Positions 24,587-32,909 of a DNA stretch of 43,366 nucleotides are shown here, in pieces. Positions within the stretch are counted from its first letter, which is position 1; every line of letters begins with the position of its first letter. Source of the stretch: an uncultured bacterium (GTDB lineage: Bacteria > Myxococcota_A > UBA9042 > PHBI01). Under the pieces are notes generated by a model. That model searched no databases. It saw only the letters and a program-made list of their open reading frames with translations, and was not told the origin of the DNA. The stretch is from NCBI GenBank assembly GCA_938040325.1, contig CALHXW010000343.1, positions 1-43,366 on the forward strand. The letters are read 5' to 3'. Made by a program: the position numbers and the translations under genes.

Positions 24587-24608
24587 GACTTGAGAATGAG
24601 AGTTAGAG

Positions 24609-24929
24609 ATGTCGAAGAAGTTGTTTGTTGGTGGATTGAGCTGGGACACAACCGATCAGAGCCTGCACGCCGCGTTTGCGTCGTTCGGCGATGTGACCGA
24701 GGCCAAAGTCATCACCGACCGTGAGACGGGTCGTTCCCGTGGGTTCGGTTTCGTGACGTTCAGCGACGCGAATGCCGGCACCAGCGCCATGACCGAGATG
24801 GACGGCCAGCCGATCGACGGCCGTACCGTGCGCGTCAACGAAGCACAAGAGCGTAGCCGTGGCCCGCGTGGCGGCGGCGGCGGCGGCGGATACGGCGGCG
24901 GCGGCGGCGGCGGCGGCGACCGCTGGTAG
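24609..24929 (+). CDS. RRM RNA-binding protein with Gly-rich tail
   Basis: A 106-residue protein of the bacterial RRM/glycine-rich family. Residues 1-80 are one RNA recognition motif with RNP2 KLFVGGL and RNP1 RGFGFVTF, both with the RNA-stacking aromatics in place. The tail after ERSRGPRG is a run of glycines with one tyrosine, ending GGDRW, and resembles plant and cyanobacterial GRP proteins. Such proteins bind single-stranded RNA and are often cold-induced; the bacterial targets are mostly unknown. No classic strong Shine-Dalgarno is present (GAGAGTTAGAG precedes the ATG). It is a single-gene unit with a structured leader and its own terminator. Confidence 0.95.
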   Translation: MSKKLFVGGLSWDTTDQSLHAAFASFGDVTEAKVITDRETGRSRGFGFVTFSDANAGTSAMTEMDGQPIDGRTVRVNEAQERSRGPRGGGGGGGYGGGGGGGGDRW

Positions 24930-24950
24930 TCAGTAGCCAATCATGAAAGA

Positions 24951-24976
24951 GGCGGGGCTCAGGCCCCGCCTTTTTT
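24951..24976 (+). terminator. Intrinsic terminator of RRM gene
   Basis: GGCGGGGC (24951-24958), loop TCAG, GCCCCGCC (24963-24970), then six T. It is the clearest Rho-independent terminator in the window, 21 bases after the stop codon. Confidence 0.95.
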
Positions 24977-25042
24977 ATTGCGGGTATCGGTCGCGTCCCG
25001 CCGTCTTGTCGTACGCCATCCCGACTCGTGCACGAGGTCCAC

Positions 25043-26278
25043 ATGCCGTCTGCAGCTGACACTCTAGGAGCACCACTCACCCTGCCGTGTGGTGCCGTCA
25101 TCAAAAACCGCTTTATGAAGTCGGCGATGAGCGAAGTCCTGGCGGGCCGTTCCAACGAACCAAGCGCAGCGCTCGACCGACTCTACAGGACATGGGCGGA
25201 GGGTGGCGCTGGCTTGGTCGTCACCGGCAACGTGATGATCGACCGTCGTGCACTGGGCGAGCCTGACAACGTCGTGGTCGAGGACAGCCGCGATATGGCT
25301 GGACTTCGTCGCTGGGCGAAGGCAGCGACCATCGACACCACGAGCTGCTGGGTGCAGCTAAACCACCCCGGCAAGCAGTCACCACGCTTCTTGACGCCTG
25401 AGCCGGTCGCGCCGTCAGCGATCCCACTTGGCAGCGGCCTCGAGAAAATGTTCAACCCGCCAAGAGCACTCACCGAACCCGAGATCCACGACATCATCGA
25501 GCGCTTTGGCCGGTCCGCCGCGCTCGTCAAAGAAGCCGGGTTCTCAGGCGTGCAGATCCACGGCGCCCATGGCTACTTGGTCAGCCAGTTCCTCTCGCCC
25601 CACCACAACCGCCGCGAGGACGCCTGGGGCGGCGACGCACCGCGCCGCATGCGCTTCGTCATGGAGGTCTACGCCGCCATCCGAGCCGCGGTCGGCCCAG
25701 CGTTCCCCGTGGGCATCAAGCTCAACTCGGCGGACTTTCAGCGGGGTGGCTTCACCGAGGACGAGTCGATGGACGTCGTCACGGCACTCAGCGAGGCAGG
25801 GATGGACCTCATCGAGATCTCAGGCGGCAACTACGAGCGCCCGGCCATGGTCACGGGCGGCAAGCGCGCATCCACGCGCGAGCGAGAGGCCTTCTTCCTC
25901 GACTACGCCGATAAGGTCCGCGCCAGGGTCACAGCACCGCTAGCCGTGACCGGTGGCTTTCGGACATCGGGCGCGATGGCGGCGGCCGTCGATAGCGGCG
26001 CCATCGACGTGGTCGGTGCGGGACGAGCGTTCACCCTCGCCCCAGACTTCCCGCGGCGCATCCTCGCCGGCGAGGACTTTGAGGCGAACGTCGATCGCCC
26101 GAGCACCGGCTCCAAGACCCTCGACAAGATGCTCATGCTCGACGTCACGTGGTACGAAAACCAGCTGGCCCGCATGGGTCGCGGTGCACATCCAGACCCG
26201 AAGCTCAGCGTTTGGCGCTCAGTCGCCTCGACGGTTAAGCAGGTGGGTCTCGGCGCGTTCCGCAAGCGCCGGAGCTAG
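25043..26278 (+). CDS. NADH:flavin oxidoreductase (Old Yellow Enzyme family)
   Basis: A 411-residue FMN-dependent TIM-barrel oxidoreductase. Recognisable features: LPCGAVIKNRFMKSAMSE at the start, WVQLNHPGKQS, the signature GVQIHGAHGYLVSQFLSP with HHNRREDAWGG, VGIKLNSADFQRGGFTEDE, and the phosphate-binding end (VTGGFRTSGAM, VDVVGAGRAFT-like IDVVGAGRAF). There is no fused FeS/FAD module, so it is the single-domain type acting on alkenes, enones or similar. The ATG at 25043 has GAGG five bases upstream; a GTG at 25028 is less likely. It is a single transcription unit. Confidence 0.93.
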   Translation: MPSAADTLGAPLTLPCGAVIKNRFMKSAMSEVLAGRSNEPSAALDRLYRTWAEGGAGLVVTGNVMIDRRALGEPDNVVVEDSRDMAGLRRWAKAATIDTTSCWVQLNHPGKQSPRFLTPEPVAPSAIPLGSGLEKMFNPPRALTEPEIHDIIERFGRSAALVKEAGFSGVQIHGAHGYLVSQFLSPHHNRREDAWGGDAPRRMRFVMEVYAAIRAAVGPAFPVGIKLNSADFQRGGFTEDESMDVVTALSEAGMDLIEISGGNYERPAMVTGGKRASTREREAFFLDYADKVRARVTAPLAVTGGFRTSGAMAAAVDSGAIDVVGAGRAFTLAPDFPRRILAGEDFEANVDRPSTGSKTLDKMLMLDVTWYENQLARMGRGAHPDPKLSVWRSVASTVKQVGLGAFRKRRS

Positions 26279-26392
26279 TGGCTAAGTGCGCGTGGCAAAG
26301 TACGCTCGCTCAAATTCCTGACGCGCGGGGCAATGACCGCTAGTCTGGTGCGACGCACGGCACGGACGCGTGCGCGGACTGTCTCGCCGAGA

Positions 26393-27307
26393 ATGCAGCT
26401 CATGACGACAACGACGCCGCTCCCTTGTGCCCGTGCTTCCCTGGACGTCGGCGAGCCGATCTACGGGACGGCACCAAAGTCGACACGCTACTGGCTCTTG
26501 GTCGAGTACAGCGCCCAGTGGGCACCAAAGATCCTCGATAGCCCGCAGCTCAAGGCCGAAGACCGCGCCTGGCTCGCAGCCGTCGACGCCCAGCCGGGCA
26601 CCCGGGTCCAGTTCATCCGCAAGCCCGGCGAGACCGACAGGCAGCGCGTGTTCATGGTTGACTCTGCGGGCGTCAACCCAACCGCCTGGAGCTTCGACTC
26701 GCTCAGCTCGCTGCTCTCGTCCGAGCCGGCCGCCGTGCTCGTGGACCCGAGCGTCTACGGCGGCACGCGGCTCGATCACCCGCTCTTTCTGGTCTGCACC
26801 CACGGCAAGCGCGACATCTGCTGCGCGCGCCTAGGCCCGAGCGTGTTTCGGGCGGTCGCGCGCGACCACGCGGACTGGACCTGGCAGACGTCTCACCTTG
26901 GCGGTCATCGCTTTGCCGCGACGATGCTCTGCTTGCCACACGGGCTCTCGTTTGGCCGGGTCGATGAAGTCTCGGCACGACATGTCGCGTTCGGCTACCA
27001 CTCTGGCCGCCTCGCCGAGCTTGGCTGCTACCGCGGTCGCGCCTGCGACCCACGCCCAGCCCAAGCCGCTGAGTACTTCCTGCGCGACGATCTCGGCTGC
27101 TACTCCGTCGGGCGACTTCGGCTCGACAGCTGTACCCACGACAGCGACGATCGCTGGTATGTGACCATCAGCGACCGCGCCACGGCGCTGTTGCACGAGC
27201 TAGTTATCGTCGAGGACGTCAGCGAGGACCTCGCGCCACCAAGCTGCGGCGCCTCCGTCGAGCCGGTCTCACGCTATGTGCTCGAGTCACATCGACGTTT
27301 GACCTGA
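26393..27307 (+). CDS. Sucrase/ferredoxin-like family protein
   Basis: A ~304-residue protein of the sucrase/ferredoxin-like (Apd1-like) family, thioredoxin-fold ferredoxins that bind a [2Fe-2S] cluster with Cys and His ligands. Family landmarks are LVEYSAQWAPK near the N-terminus, LVCTHGKRDICCARLGP, WQTSHLGGHRFAATML with a conserved His, and FGYHSGRLAELGCYRG. The role is unclear; the yeast homologue is linked to iron and cobalt handling. No ribosome site is convincing: ATG at 26393 and 26402 are both possible, while longer readings add an Arg-rich leader. The gene stands alone. Confidence 0.85.
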   Translation: MQLMTTTTPLPCARASLDVGEPIYGTAPKSTRYWLLVEYSAQWAPKILDSPQLKAEDRAWLAAVDAQPGTRVQFIRKPGETDRQRVFMVDSAGVNPTAWSFDSLSSLLSSEPAAVLVDPSVYGGTRLDHPLFLVCTHGKRDICCARLGPSVFRAVARDHADWTWQTSHLGGHRFAATMLCLPHGLSFGRVDEVSARHVAFGYHSGRLAELGCYRGRACDPRPAQAAEYFLRDDLGCYSVGRLRLDSCTHDSDDRWYVTISDRATALLHELVIVEDVSEDLAPPSCGASVEPVSRYVLESHRRLT

Positions 27308-27553
27308 GGGGTCCCGCAGAACTGGCGGGCAAGCCTTAGGAACGCAGAAGCTCGTTGGACGCCGGTGTGCCGGCGGATCTAACTGACCGCGTGCCACACT
27401 GGGGCTTGATGTGCTCGACGAAACTGACGCGCCGTCTGCACTTGGCGGGCACACCTGAGGCCGCGAGCGCCCGACGCGTGTGGCGCCCGGTAGCACCGCG
27501 CCCCACGACAACATCGGCTCGCGATCTCTGGCGAGCACATCTGGACCTTCGTC

Positions 27554-28546
27554 TCAGACGAAGAAGCTACCGGCGTCGCCCCAGCCGTCATCGTCCGCCG
27601 AGCTGTCGCCGTCGCCCCAGTCGTCCCAGTCGTCGTCGGCCTTCGTGTCGATGACTTTCGTCTCGCCGCCGGCCTCGGCAGCGACGGCATCGAACTCGCC
27701 CGTGATCACGCCGCTGCCGTCGTCACCGGCGCGCTTCGTCTTTTCGTCTTTGATCTCAGCAGCCTTCGATTCCGCGGCCTTCGTCTCGGCAGCGGCAGCA
27801 GCCTCAAGTGCTTCAGCCTCCGCAGCTGCCTGCGCCGCTGCAGCCGCTTCACGCGCCTCAACTTCGGCGGCCTCAGCTTCAGCTTTCGCGGCGGCTTCAA
27901 GTGCCTTTGCTTCGGCAGCGGCTTCGGCCTCGCGTGCCTCCGCGGCCGCTTGCGCTTCGAGCGCCTCTGCTTCGGCGGCAGCATCGGCTTCGGCCTTTGC
28001 CGCGGCGGCCTCAAGTGCCTCTGCCTCCGCAGCGGCGGCGGCCTCTCTCGACGCCCTCTCCGCCTCGGTGCGGGCCGCGAGCTCCTGGGCTTGCTCGGCA
28101 CTCACGGCCGTGAAGGTGTCGGTGATTGACGCCCGCACATCGCTCGGAATCTCATCGGCCGTGTCCACGCCGGCCAAAAAGCGCGTGACCACGTCCTCGC
28201 ACTCAACCTGAACCTCGCCCGACTTGGCGAGCTTTGCGCACGCGAGCAGCGCGTTGCGCACGATGTTCCACTCGGACTGACCGAGGCGCGCGCTCTCGAC
28301 GAGGCGCAGCTCGCGACCGGCCCGGGCCAGGAGCTTTTGAAGGTCGGGAGACTCGTCGAAGATCGCCGGTAGCTGCAGCCGTGCCGCCGCCTCAAACCGG
28401 AACGAGCCGGTGAAGCGGAACGCAACCGCGGCAGTGTCGACGCCAAACGCCGCAGGATCCCAGTCCGGCCGCGTCTCACGCGTCTCGACACGGACGCGCT
28501 TGGATGGCCTAGGTGATTTTTTCGTCCGAGTTCGCTTTCGACCCAT
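27554..28546 (-). CDS. Ala/Glu-rich coiled-coil protein with acidic tail
   Basis: A 330-residue protein of unknown family. It begins with a very basic stretch (MGRKRTRTKKSPRPSKRVRV), then a ~130-residue globular region (FRFTGSFRFEAAARLQLP, LGQSEWNIVRNALLACAKLA). About 120 residues of Ala/Glu/Lys repeats (AEAEALEAAAAKAEADAAAE) follow, predicted as long helix or coiled coil. The C-terminus is strongly acidic with Trp (DDDWDDWGDGDSS, DDDGWGDAGSFFV). There is no signal peptide. The basic head and acidic tail suggest binding to nucleic acid or to a basic partner (inference). GGAG precedes the ATG at 28546. The helical section is built from in-frame tandem repeats. Confidence 0.75.
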   Translation of the reverse strand: MGRKRTRTKKSPRPSKRVRVETRETRPDWDPAAFGVDTAAVAFRFTGSFRFEAAARLQLPAIFDESPDLQKLLARAGRELRLVESARLGQSEWNIVRNALLACAKLAKSGEVQVECEDVVTRFLAGVDTADEIPSDVRASITDTFTAVSAEQAQELAARTEAERASREAAAAAEAEALEAAAAKAEADAAAEAEALEAQAAAEAREAEAAAEAKALEAAAKAEAEAAEVEAREAAAAAQAAAEAEALEAAAAAETKAAESKAAEIKDEKTKRAGDDGSGVITGEFDAVAAEAGGETKVIDTKADDDWDDWGDGDSSADDDGWGDAGSFFV

Positions 28547-28736
28547 GGTGTCTCCGTGCACGTACGCGCGCTCAAAGCAGTGTGCACACAACAACACCAG
28601 TGCCTACCGAAAACCTGCACTTTGTTCGCGTTTGCGAAACCACCCGCAAGCTCCGACGCCAGCTTTTGCCTCCGTTTTACACAGCGACTGCCTTTGGGCT
28701 CGTACCGTTGGGTCGTCAACCCACCCGGAGCAACCC

Positions 28737-30017
28737 ATGCGATCCAAACACCGACGCCTCGTCACATTCAGCCTTGCAGCGCTCACCGGCCTCGCCGGAC
28801 TGAGCTTGCACGCCGCGCCGCCTAGCCAACGCAGCCTCAAAGAGGACATTGCGCAGATCGTCGACGGCGACTCTGACGAGCTGATCGCCGCGTCGGCGCG
28901 CCTCCGTGCACTGGGGCAACCGGCAGTCGACGCGCTGGTTGCTCACCGCAAGACCGTGGTGAGATCCGCGAACGCCAGCGACGACGGCGCGACGGACACC
29001 ATCGACGCGCTCATCGCCCGCGTCTCCGGCCAGTTCAACGGCCACACCAGCGGGCTCTTCTGGCACACCGACATCGAGCAGGCCAAAGCCGAGGCCCTCA
29101 AGCGAGGCGTGCCGATCGTCTCGCTTCGTCTGCTCGGCCGTCTCGACGAAGACCTCAGCTGCGCCAACAGCCGCTTCTTCCGTGCGGTGCTCTACGCCAA
29201 CCGGTCGATCCGCCAGCGCCTCCGAGACCGCTTCGTGCTCCACTGGAAGCCAGTCGTCGACAAGGCGCCTCAGGTCACGATTACCTTCGCCGACGGGCGG
29301 CGCATTGAGCGCACCATCACCGGCAACTCGATGCACTGGCTGCTCGACGCCAAGGGCCGCCCGGTCGACGCGTTGCCTGGTCTGCATGGCCCGAGAGCAT
29401 TCAGTGCCTGGCTCGACGTCACAGGTCCCATCGCCCGCGAGGTGTTGGCCCTTCGGGGCGCTCAGCGCCAGCGTCGCCTCAGCGCGTTCCACCGGGCCGA
29501 GATCGCCAAGACCGAGGCCCGCTGGAGCGCCGAGCTGAGAGACCTGGGCGTGGAGCTTGGGGGCACCGAGCCCACGCGGTCCGAGCTCGTTGCTGCCACC
29601 ACACCGGAGCGCCGCGAGCAGCTCGCTCAGCGTCGGCGACACCCAGGCGACCTCGACTCCAACACGCAGGAGCTCATCGCCGCTCAGTCGCCCTCCGCGC
29701 CGGCCCAGGTCCCCGCTCGGGAGGCGGCTCGACTGGCGGTCACAAAGATGGTCGCGGAGGCCCCCTTGCTGGCTGCGGCGTCCAACCTGACGGACACGAT
29801 GGCCCTCGATGAGGTCCAGAACGCCTACCTCTTCCACCCAACCATCCGCGGCTGGCTTGCGGCAGCCGCACCGGTCACCACCAAGGCCGTGACCGACAAG
29901 ATCTACGCTGAGCTCTTCCGGACCCCGCTCACCGACCCCTACCTCGGCCTGGCACCCGCCGATGTCTTTAGCGCCGTCGGCCTCGGCCGGACGCGCATGG
30001 CGCAGCGCACCCCGTAG
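28737..30017 (+). CDS. Secreted thioredoxin-fold-like protein without CxxC
   Basis: A 426-residue protein with signal peptide (MRSKHRRLVTFSLAALTGLAG, cleavage near LHA-AP). After a helical ~90 residues, the region TSGLFWHTDIEQAKAEALKRG, VPIVSLRLLGRLDEDLSC, FVLHWKPV follows the layout of thioredoxin-like proteins, but the active-site CxxC is missing; only one Cys is present (LSCANSRFF). A disulfide reductase role is therefore unlikely. The C-terminal half is Arg-rich helical with a linker (RHPGDLDSNTQELIAAQSP). Family and function are unknown. GGAG lies six bases before the ATG. It is divergent from the coiled-coil gene and precedes a second redox-fold gene. Confidence 0.6.
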   Translation: MRSKHRRLVTFSLAALTGLAGLSLHAAPPSQRSLKEDIAQIVDGDSDELIAASARLRALGQPAVDALVAHRKTVVRSANASDDGATDTIDALIARVSGQFNGHTSGLFWHTDIEQAKAEALKRGVPIVSLRLLGRLDEDLSCANSRFFRAVLYANRSIRQRLRDRFVLHWKPVVDKAPQVTITFADGRRIERTITGNSMHWLLDAKGRPVDALPGLHGPRAFSAWLDVTGPIAREVLALRGAQRQRRLSAFHRAEIAKTEARWSAELRDLGVELGGTEPTRSELVAATTPERREQLAQRRRHPGDLDSNTQELIAAQSPSAPAQVPAREAARLAVTKMVAEAPLLAAASNLTDTMALDEVQNAYLFHPTIRGWLAAAAPVTTKAVTDKIYAELFRTPLTDPYLGLAPADVFSAVGLGRTRMAQRTP

Positions 30018-30185
30018 CGCGATCGCGTCGCCCGCGGCAGGAGGCTGCTGCGTTCAGTCCCGGACACGAGCGTAAGGGTTCAGGTTTCGAGCGACCTCGA
30101 TTGAAGGCGTAAAAATTGGTCAAGATCACGTTCTGTGCTGACGATTGAGGGGGGCAAGCTCAGAGTTCGCCTACGAGGAGCAAGC

Positions 30186-30686
30186 GTGAACGCACAGAAC
30201 AACGACATGATCGGCCGCCGAGCACCCGAGCTCGATGTGAAGCGCTGGATTCAGCCAGCGAAGAACTCGAAGCTCTACCGTCTTGGCAGCGATGAGGGTC
30301 GCGTTCGCGTCGTCCATTTCTTTCAAGCGGACGACGAGACGCATGGGTTGGACACGGTGGCCAAGGTCGCCAACCGCTTCCGCTTTGAAGACGACGTCGT
30401 CTTTGTGGCCGTCCAGTCGGTCCTCGACCCAGAGTCGAGCCTGACCGACGCCGATGCCGAGAGCCTCGCTCAGTCGCTCGGCGTGCGCTTTCCGCTGGCC
30501 CACGATCCCGTCCGCGGCAAGAAAGGCTCCGGCTGCGGCACGAAGTTCCGCTTCAGCGCCAAGTCATGGACCGTCGTCATCGACCGCGAGCGGATCGTCA
30601 GCTACGCCGGCAGCGGCATGGGACTCGATGAGCTCAGCCGAGCGATCGACCACCTGTTGGTCGAGCCAAGCCGCATGGCCTCCTAA
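30186..30686 (+). CDS. TlpA/redoxin-like protein lacking CxxC
   Basis: A 166-residue cytoplasmic protein starting at GTG, with GAGGAG five bases upstream; the in-frame ATG-like opening upstream lacks a ribosome site. The pattern IGRRAPELDVKRWIQ, RVRVVHFFQADDETHGLDTV, FVAVQSVLD, LAQSLGVRFPLAHDP, SWTVVIDRERIVSYAG follows the AhpC/TlpA redoxin fold. The active-site position, normally WxxxC, reads FFQADDE, so the catalytic Cys are absent; a lone Cys occurs in GSGCGTKF. It may be a structural or binding version of the fold. Confidence 0.7.
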   Translation: MNAQNNDMIGRRAPELDVKRWIQPAKNSKLYRLGSDEGRVRVVHFFQADDETHGLDTVAKVANRFRFEDDVVFVAVQSVLDPESSLTDADAESLAQSLGVRFPLAHDPVRGKKGSGCGTKFRFSAKSWTVVIDRERIVSYAGSGMGLDELSRAIDHLLVEPSRMAS

Positions 30687-30723
30687 GCAACCGTTTGATG
30701 CCTGCGCCGAGCGCTGGCTTCAA

Positions 30724-31725
30724 TCACGTCTCAGCGCTGCCCGACGCTCGATAGATCGCCTCGATCCGCTTGCGGTTTTCGCGCAGGGCCTTGTCGAAGC
30801 GCCCAAGCCGCGTGCCCCGCAAGTCGGGGTCCGGATCGGCCAGCTGCTCGATCATGCGCTTGTCGAGCCGCACTTCATGGTCGATCAGCCGCAACATGAT
30901 CGGCCGAGCGACGATCCAGTCAAAGCCGAAGCGGGCGCGTGGATCGCGCGTGAGGTGCACGAACGTCATCACCCGCGTGCTGTCGCGGTCGATGGGCGTG
31001 AAGAACACCGCGAGATGGATCTGATCGGGCCGGGCCGCATCGCTGGCGCGGTCCACCCAGTACTGGTGGTAGTGGATGTGGACCGGTGAGAAGTGCACCG
31101 TCCAGTCATCGACGAAGTCGTCGTCGCTGTGGACATTGAAGAGCTTCTCAACGTAGGCGGGGACAGGCTTCTGCGGCCCGCGATTGATGACGCGAACCGT
31201 GTCGGCGGTCAGCCGGGTCTCCGTCTCGACCTGCGCCATGGCCTCAGCGCGGTAGCCAAAGAGCGCATGCGTCGTGGGCGTGTGCTCAACCTCGCTGAAG
31301 TTGTCGAGGCATGGCTCGAGCGGCGCGTGGATGTCGTGCTGGAGCACTCCGTAGCTGTAGTAGCCATCCCGCCCGATGGTCGGAAACACAGCGTCTGAGC
31401 CCTTCTCGCGCACCCAGATTGCGCCGTGTCGGTCGACCGCTTCGTAGGCCACCGCGCAGAGCTTCAGCTGCGGCGTGGCCGGACTCTGTCCCTCGCCGTC
31501 GAGCGCGTAGCGAAACCCGTGGTACGGGCACACGATGGCTTCCCCGTCGACCCAGCCCTCACTCAGCCGCATCCGTCGGTGCGGACACTCGTCGCGCAGC
31601 GCTCCGACCCCGCCGGACGCTGTCCGGTAGACGACCAAGTCGGTGTCGCAGACGGTGACCGCACGCGGCTTCTTGCCGAGTCGACGGCTTAGTGAGACGG
31701 GGTGCCAGTGGCGCAGCTCGCTCAT
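30724..31725 (-). CDS. Rieske non-heme iron oxygenase
   Basis: A 333-residue Rieske-type oxygenase. The [2Fe-2S] site is intact: CPHRR (Cys47, His49) and CPYHG (Cys66, His69). The catalytic domain has the mononuclear iron motif DNFSEVEHTPTTH with candidate His ligands. Such enzymes hydroxylate, demethylate or desaturate small molecules with electrons from a reductase. It is the last gene of a three-gene operon; its start overlaps the stop of the flavin monooxygenase gene (ATGA). No reductase gene is adjacent, so one elsewhere must serve it. The substrate is unknown. Confidence 0.92.
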   Translation of the reverse strand: MSELRHWHPVSLSRRLGKKPRAVTVCDTDLVVYRTASGGVGALRDECPHRRMRLSEGWVDGEAIVCPYHGFRYALDGEGQSPATPQLKLCAVAYEAVDRHGAIWVREKGSDAVFPTIGRDGYYSYGVLQHDIHAPLEPCLDNFSEVEHTPTTHALFGYRAEAMAQVETETRLTADTVRVINRGPQKPVPAYVEKLFNVHSDDDFVDDWTVHFSPVHIHYHQYWVDRASDAARPDQIHLAVFFTPIDRDSTRVMTFVHLTRDPRARFGFDWIVARPIMLRLIDHEVRLDKRMIEQLADPDPDLRGTRLGRFDKALRENRKRIEAIYRASGSAET

Positions 31726-32909
31726 CGGGGGCCGATTCGCGGAATTCGGCGCTCGGTCTTATCGGCGATGGCGTCGGCAACCCGCTCGGCTTCGATGGCG
31801 CCTTCACGCAGTGCGCCCGTCCACGGGTTGCGGAAGCCGACGAAGAAGAGCCCAGGCAGGATCGTCTCTCGCCCGTGAGCCGTGGGATAGCCGCGGGCAT
31901 CGGTCAGCTCGTCGCTGAACTCCACAAAGCGGTTGAGCGCCGCCTCGTAGCCTGTGGCCAAGACGATCGCGTCCATGTGCAGGTGGGTGCCGCCCTTGAG
32001 CGTCACCCCTGTCTCTGTCAGGGCTGCGATATCCCCAACGACCCCGATCTTGCCCTGCTTGATGAGGTCGATGGTGCCAATGTCGATGAGCGGGATCCGA
32101 CCTCGCTCTTCGATGTACTGAAGCGGGCCGACCTTGGGTCGGACGATGCCAAAGCGGCTGAGGTCACCGACCAGGCGCTTGGAGACCGGCAAGGTCATCC
32201 GGTCGATGGTCTTGGCCGGCAGCTTGGAGAGTCGGACGGTGATCTCCTGAGCAGGGATCCCGAAGATGTCCCGCGGGACGACGTGCAGCGGGCCGCGAAT
32301 GCACATGGTGGCAGCTGCACCGTGCTCGCACAGATCGACGGCGATCTCGGCGCCGGAGTTGCCCGCGCCAACCACCAGGACACGCTTGCCCCGATACGCC
32401 GCGCCGGTCTTGTACTCACTGGAGTGCACGATCGAGCCTGCGAACGACTCGCTCCCTGGCCAAGTCGGTCGCTTCGGGACTGCGTTGTAGCCGCTGGCGA
32501 CCACCACGTAGCGCGCCTCGATCTCTCCAGGCTCGGCTGCCGCGTCGCCGGCGGCGGCGGCGGCGTAGCGAACCTGCCAGCGGCCCTGCTGCAGCGAGAC
32601 CTTGTCGACCCTGGCACCAAAGGTGGGGCGGATGTCGAAGCGGGACGCGTAGGCCTCGAGGTAGTCGACCACCTGCTGCCGCGAGGGATAGGTCGGATAG
32701 GCCTCAGGCATCGGCATCCGGGGCAGCGCCGACATTTTCTTGCCGGTGTGGAGGTGCAACCGCTCATAGTGGTTGCGCCACGACGACCCGACGGCGTCGC
32801 TCGCCTCGAGCACCTCGAAGCTCAAGCCGCGTGCGCGCAGGCTGCCGGCGACAGCTAGGCCACTGGGTCCAGCGCCGATGATGACGGTCTCAACCGCACG
32901 CGGACTCAC
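31722..32909 (-). CDS. Flavin-containing monooxygenase (YUCCA-like)
   Basis: A 395-residue class B flavoprotein monooxygenase. FAD-binding GAGPSG at residues ~12-17, a glycine-rich NADPH site GAGNSGAEIAVDL, SGYNAVPKRPTWPG between them and a C-terminal LATGYEAALNRF are all present, as in plant YUCCA and bacterial FMO-like enzymes. NYERLHLHT and SALPRMPMP also fit the family. It would oxygenate a soft nucleophile or carbonyl substrate. ATGA overlaps join it to the methyltransferase gene upstream and the Rieske gene downstream, pointing to one pathway. Confidence 0.93.
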   Translation of the reverse strand: MSPRAVETVIIGAGPSGLAVAGSLRARGLSFEVLEASDAVGSSWRNHYERLHLHTGKKMSALPRMPMPEAYPTYPSRQQVVDYLEAYASRFDIRPTFGARVDKVSLQQGRWQVRYAAAAAGDAAAEPGEIEARYVVVASGYNAVPKRPTWPGSESFAGSIVHSSEYKTGAAYRGKRVLVVGAGNSGAEIAVDLCEHGAAATMCIRGPLHVVPRDIFGIPAQEITVRLSKLPAKTIDRMTLPVSKRLVGDLSRFGIVRPKVGPLQYIEERGRIPLIDIGTIDLIKQGKIGVVGDIAALTETGVTLKGGTHLHMDAIVLATGYEAALNRFVEFSDELTDARGYPTAHGRETILPGLFFVGFRNPWTGALREGAIEAERVADAIADKTERRIPRIGPR

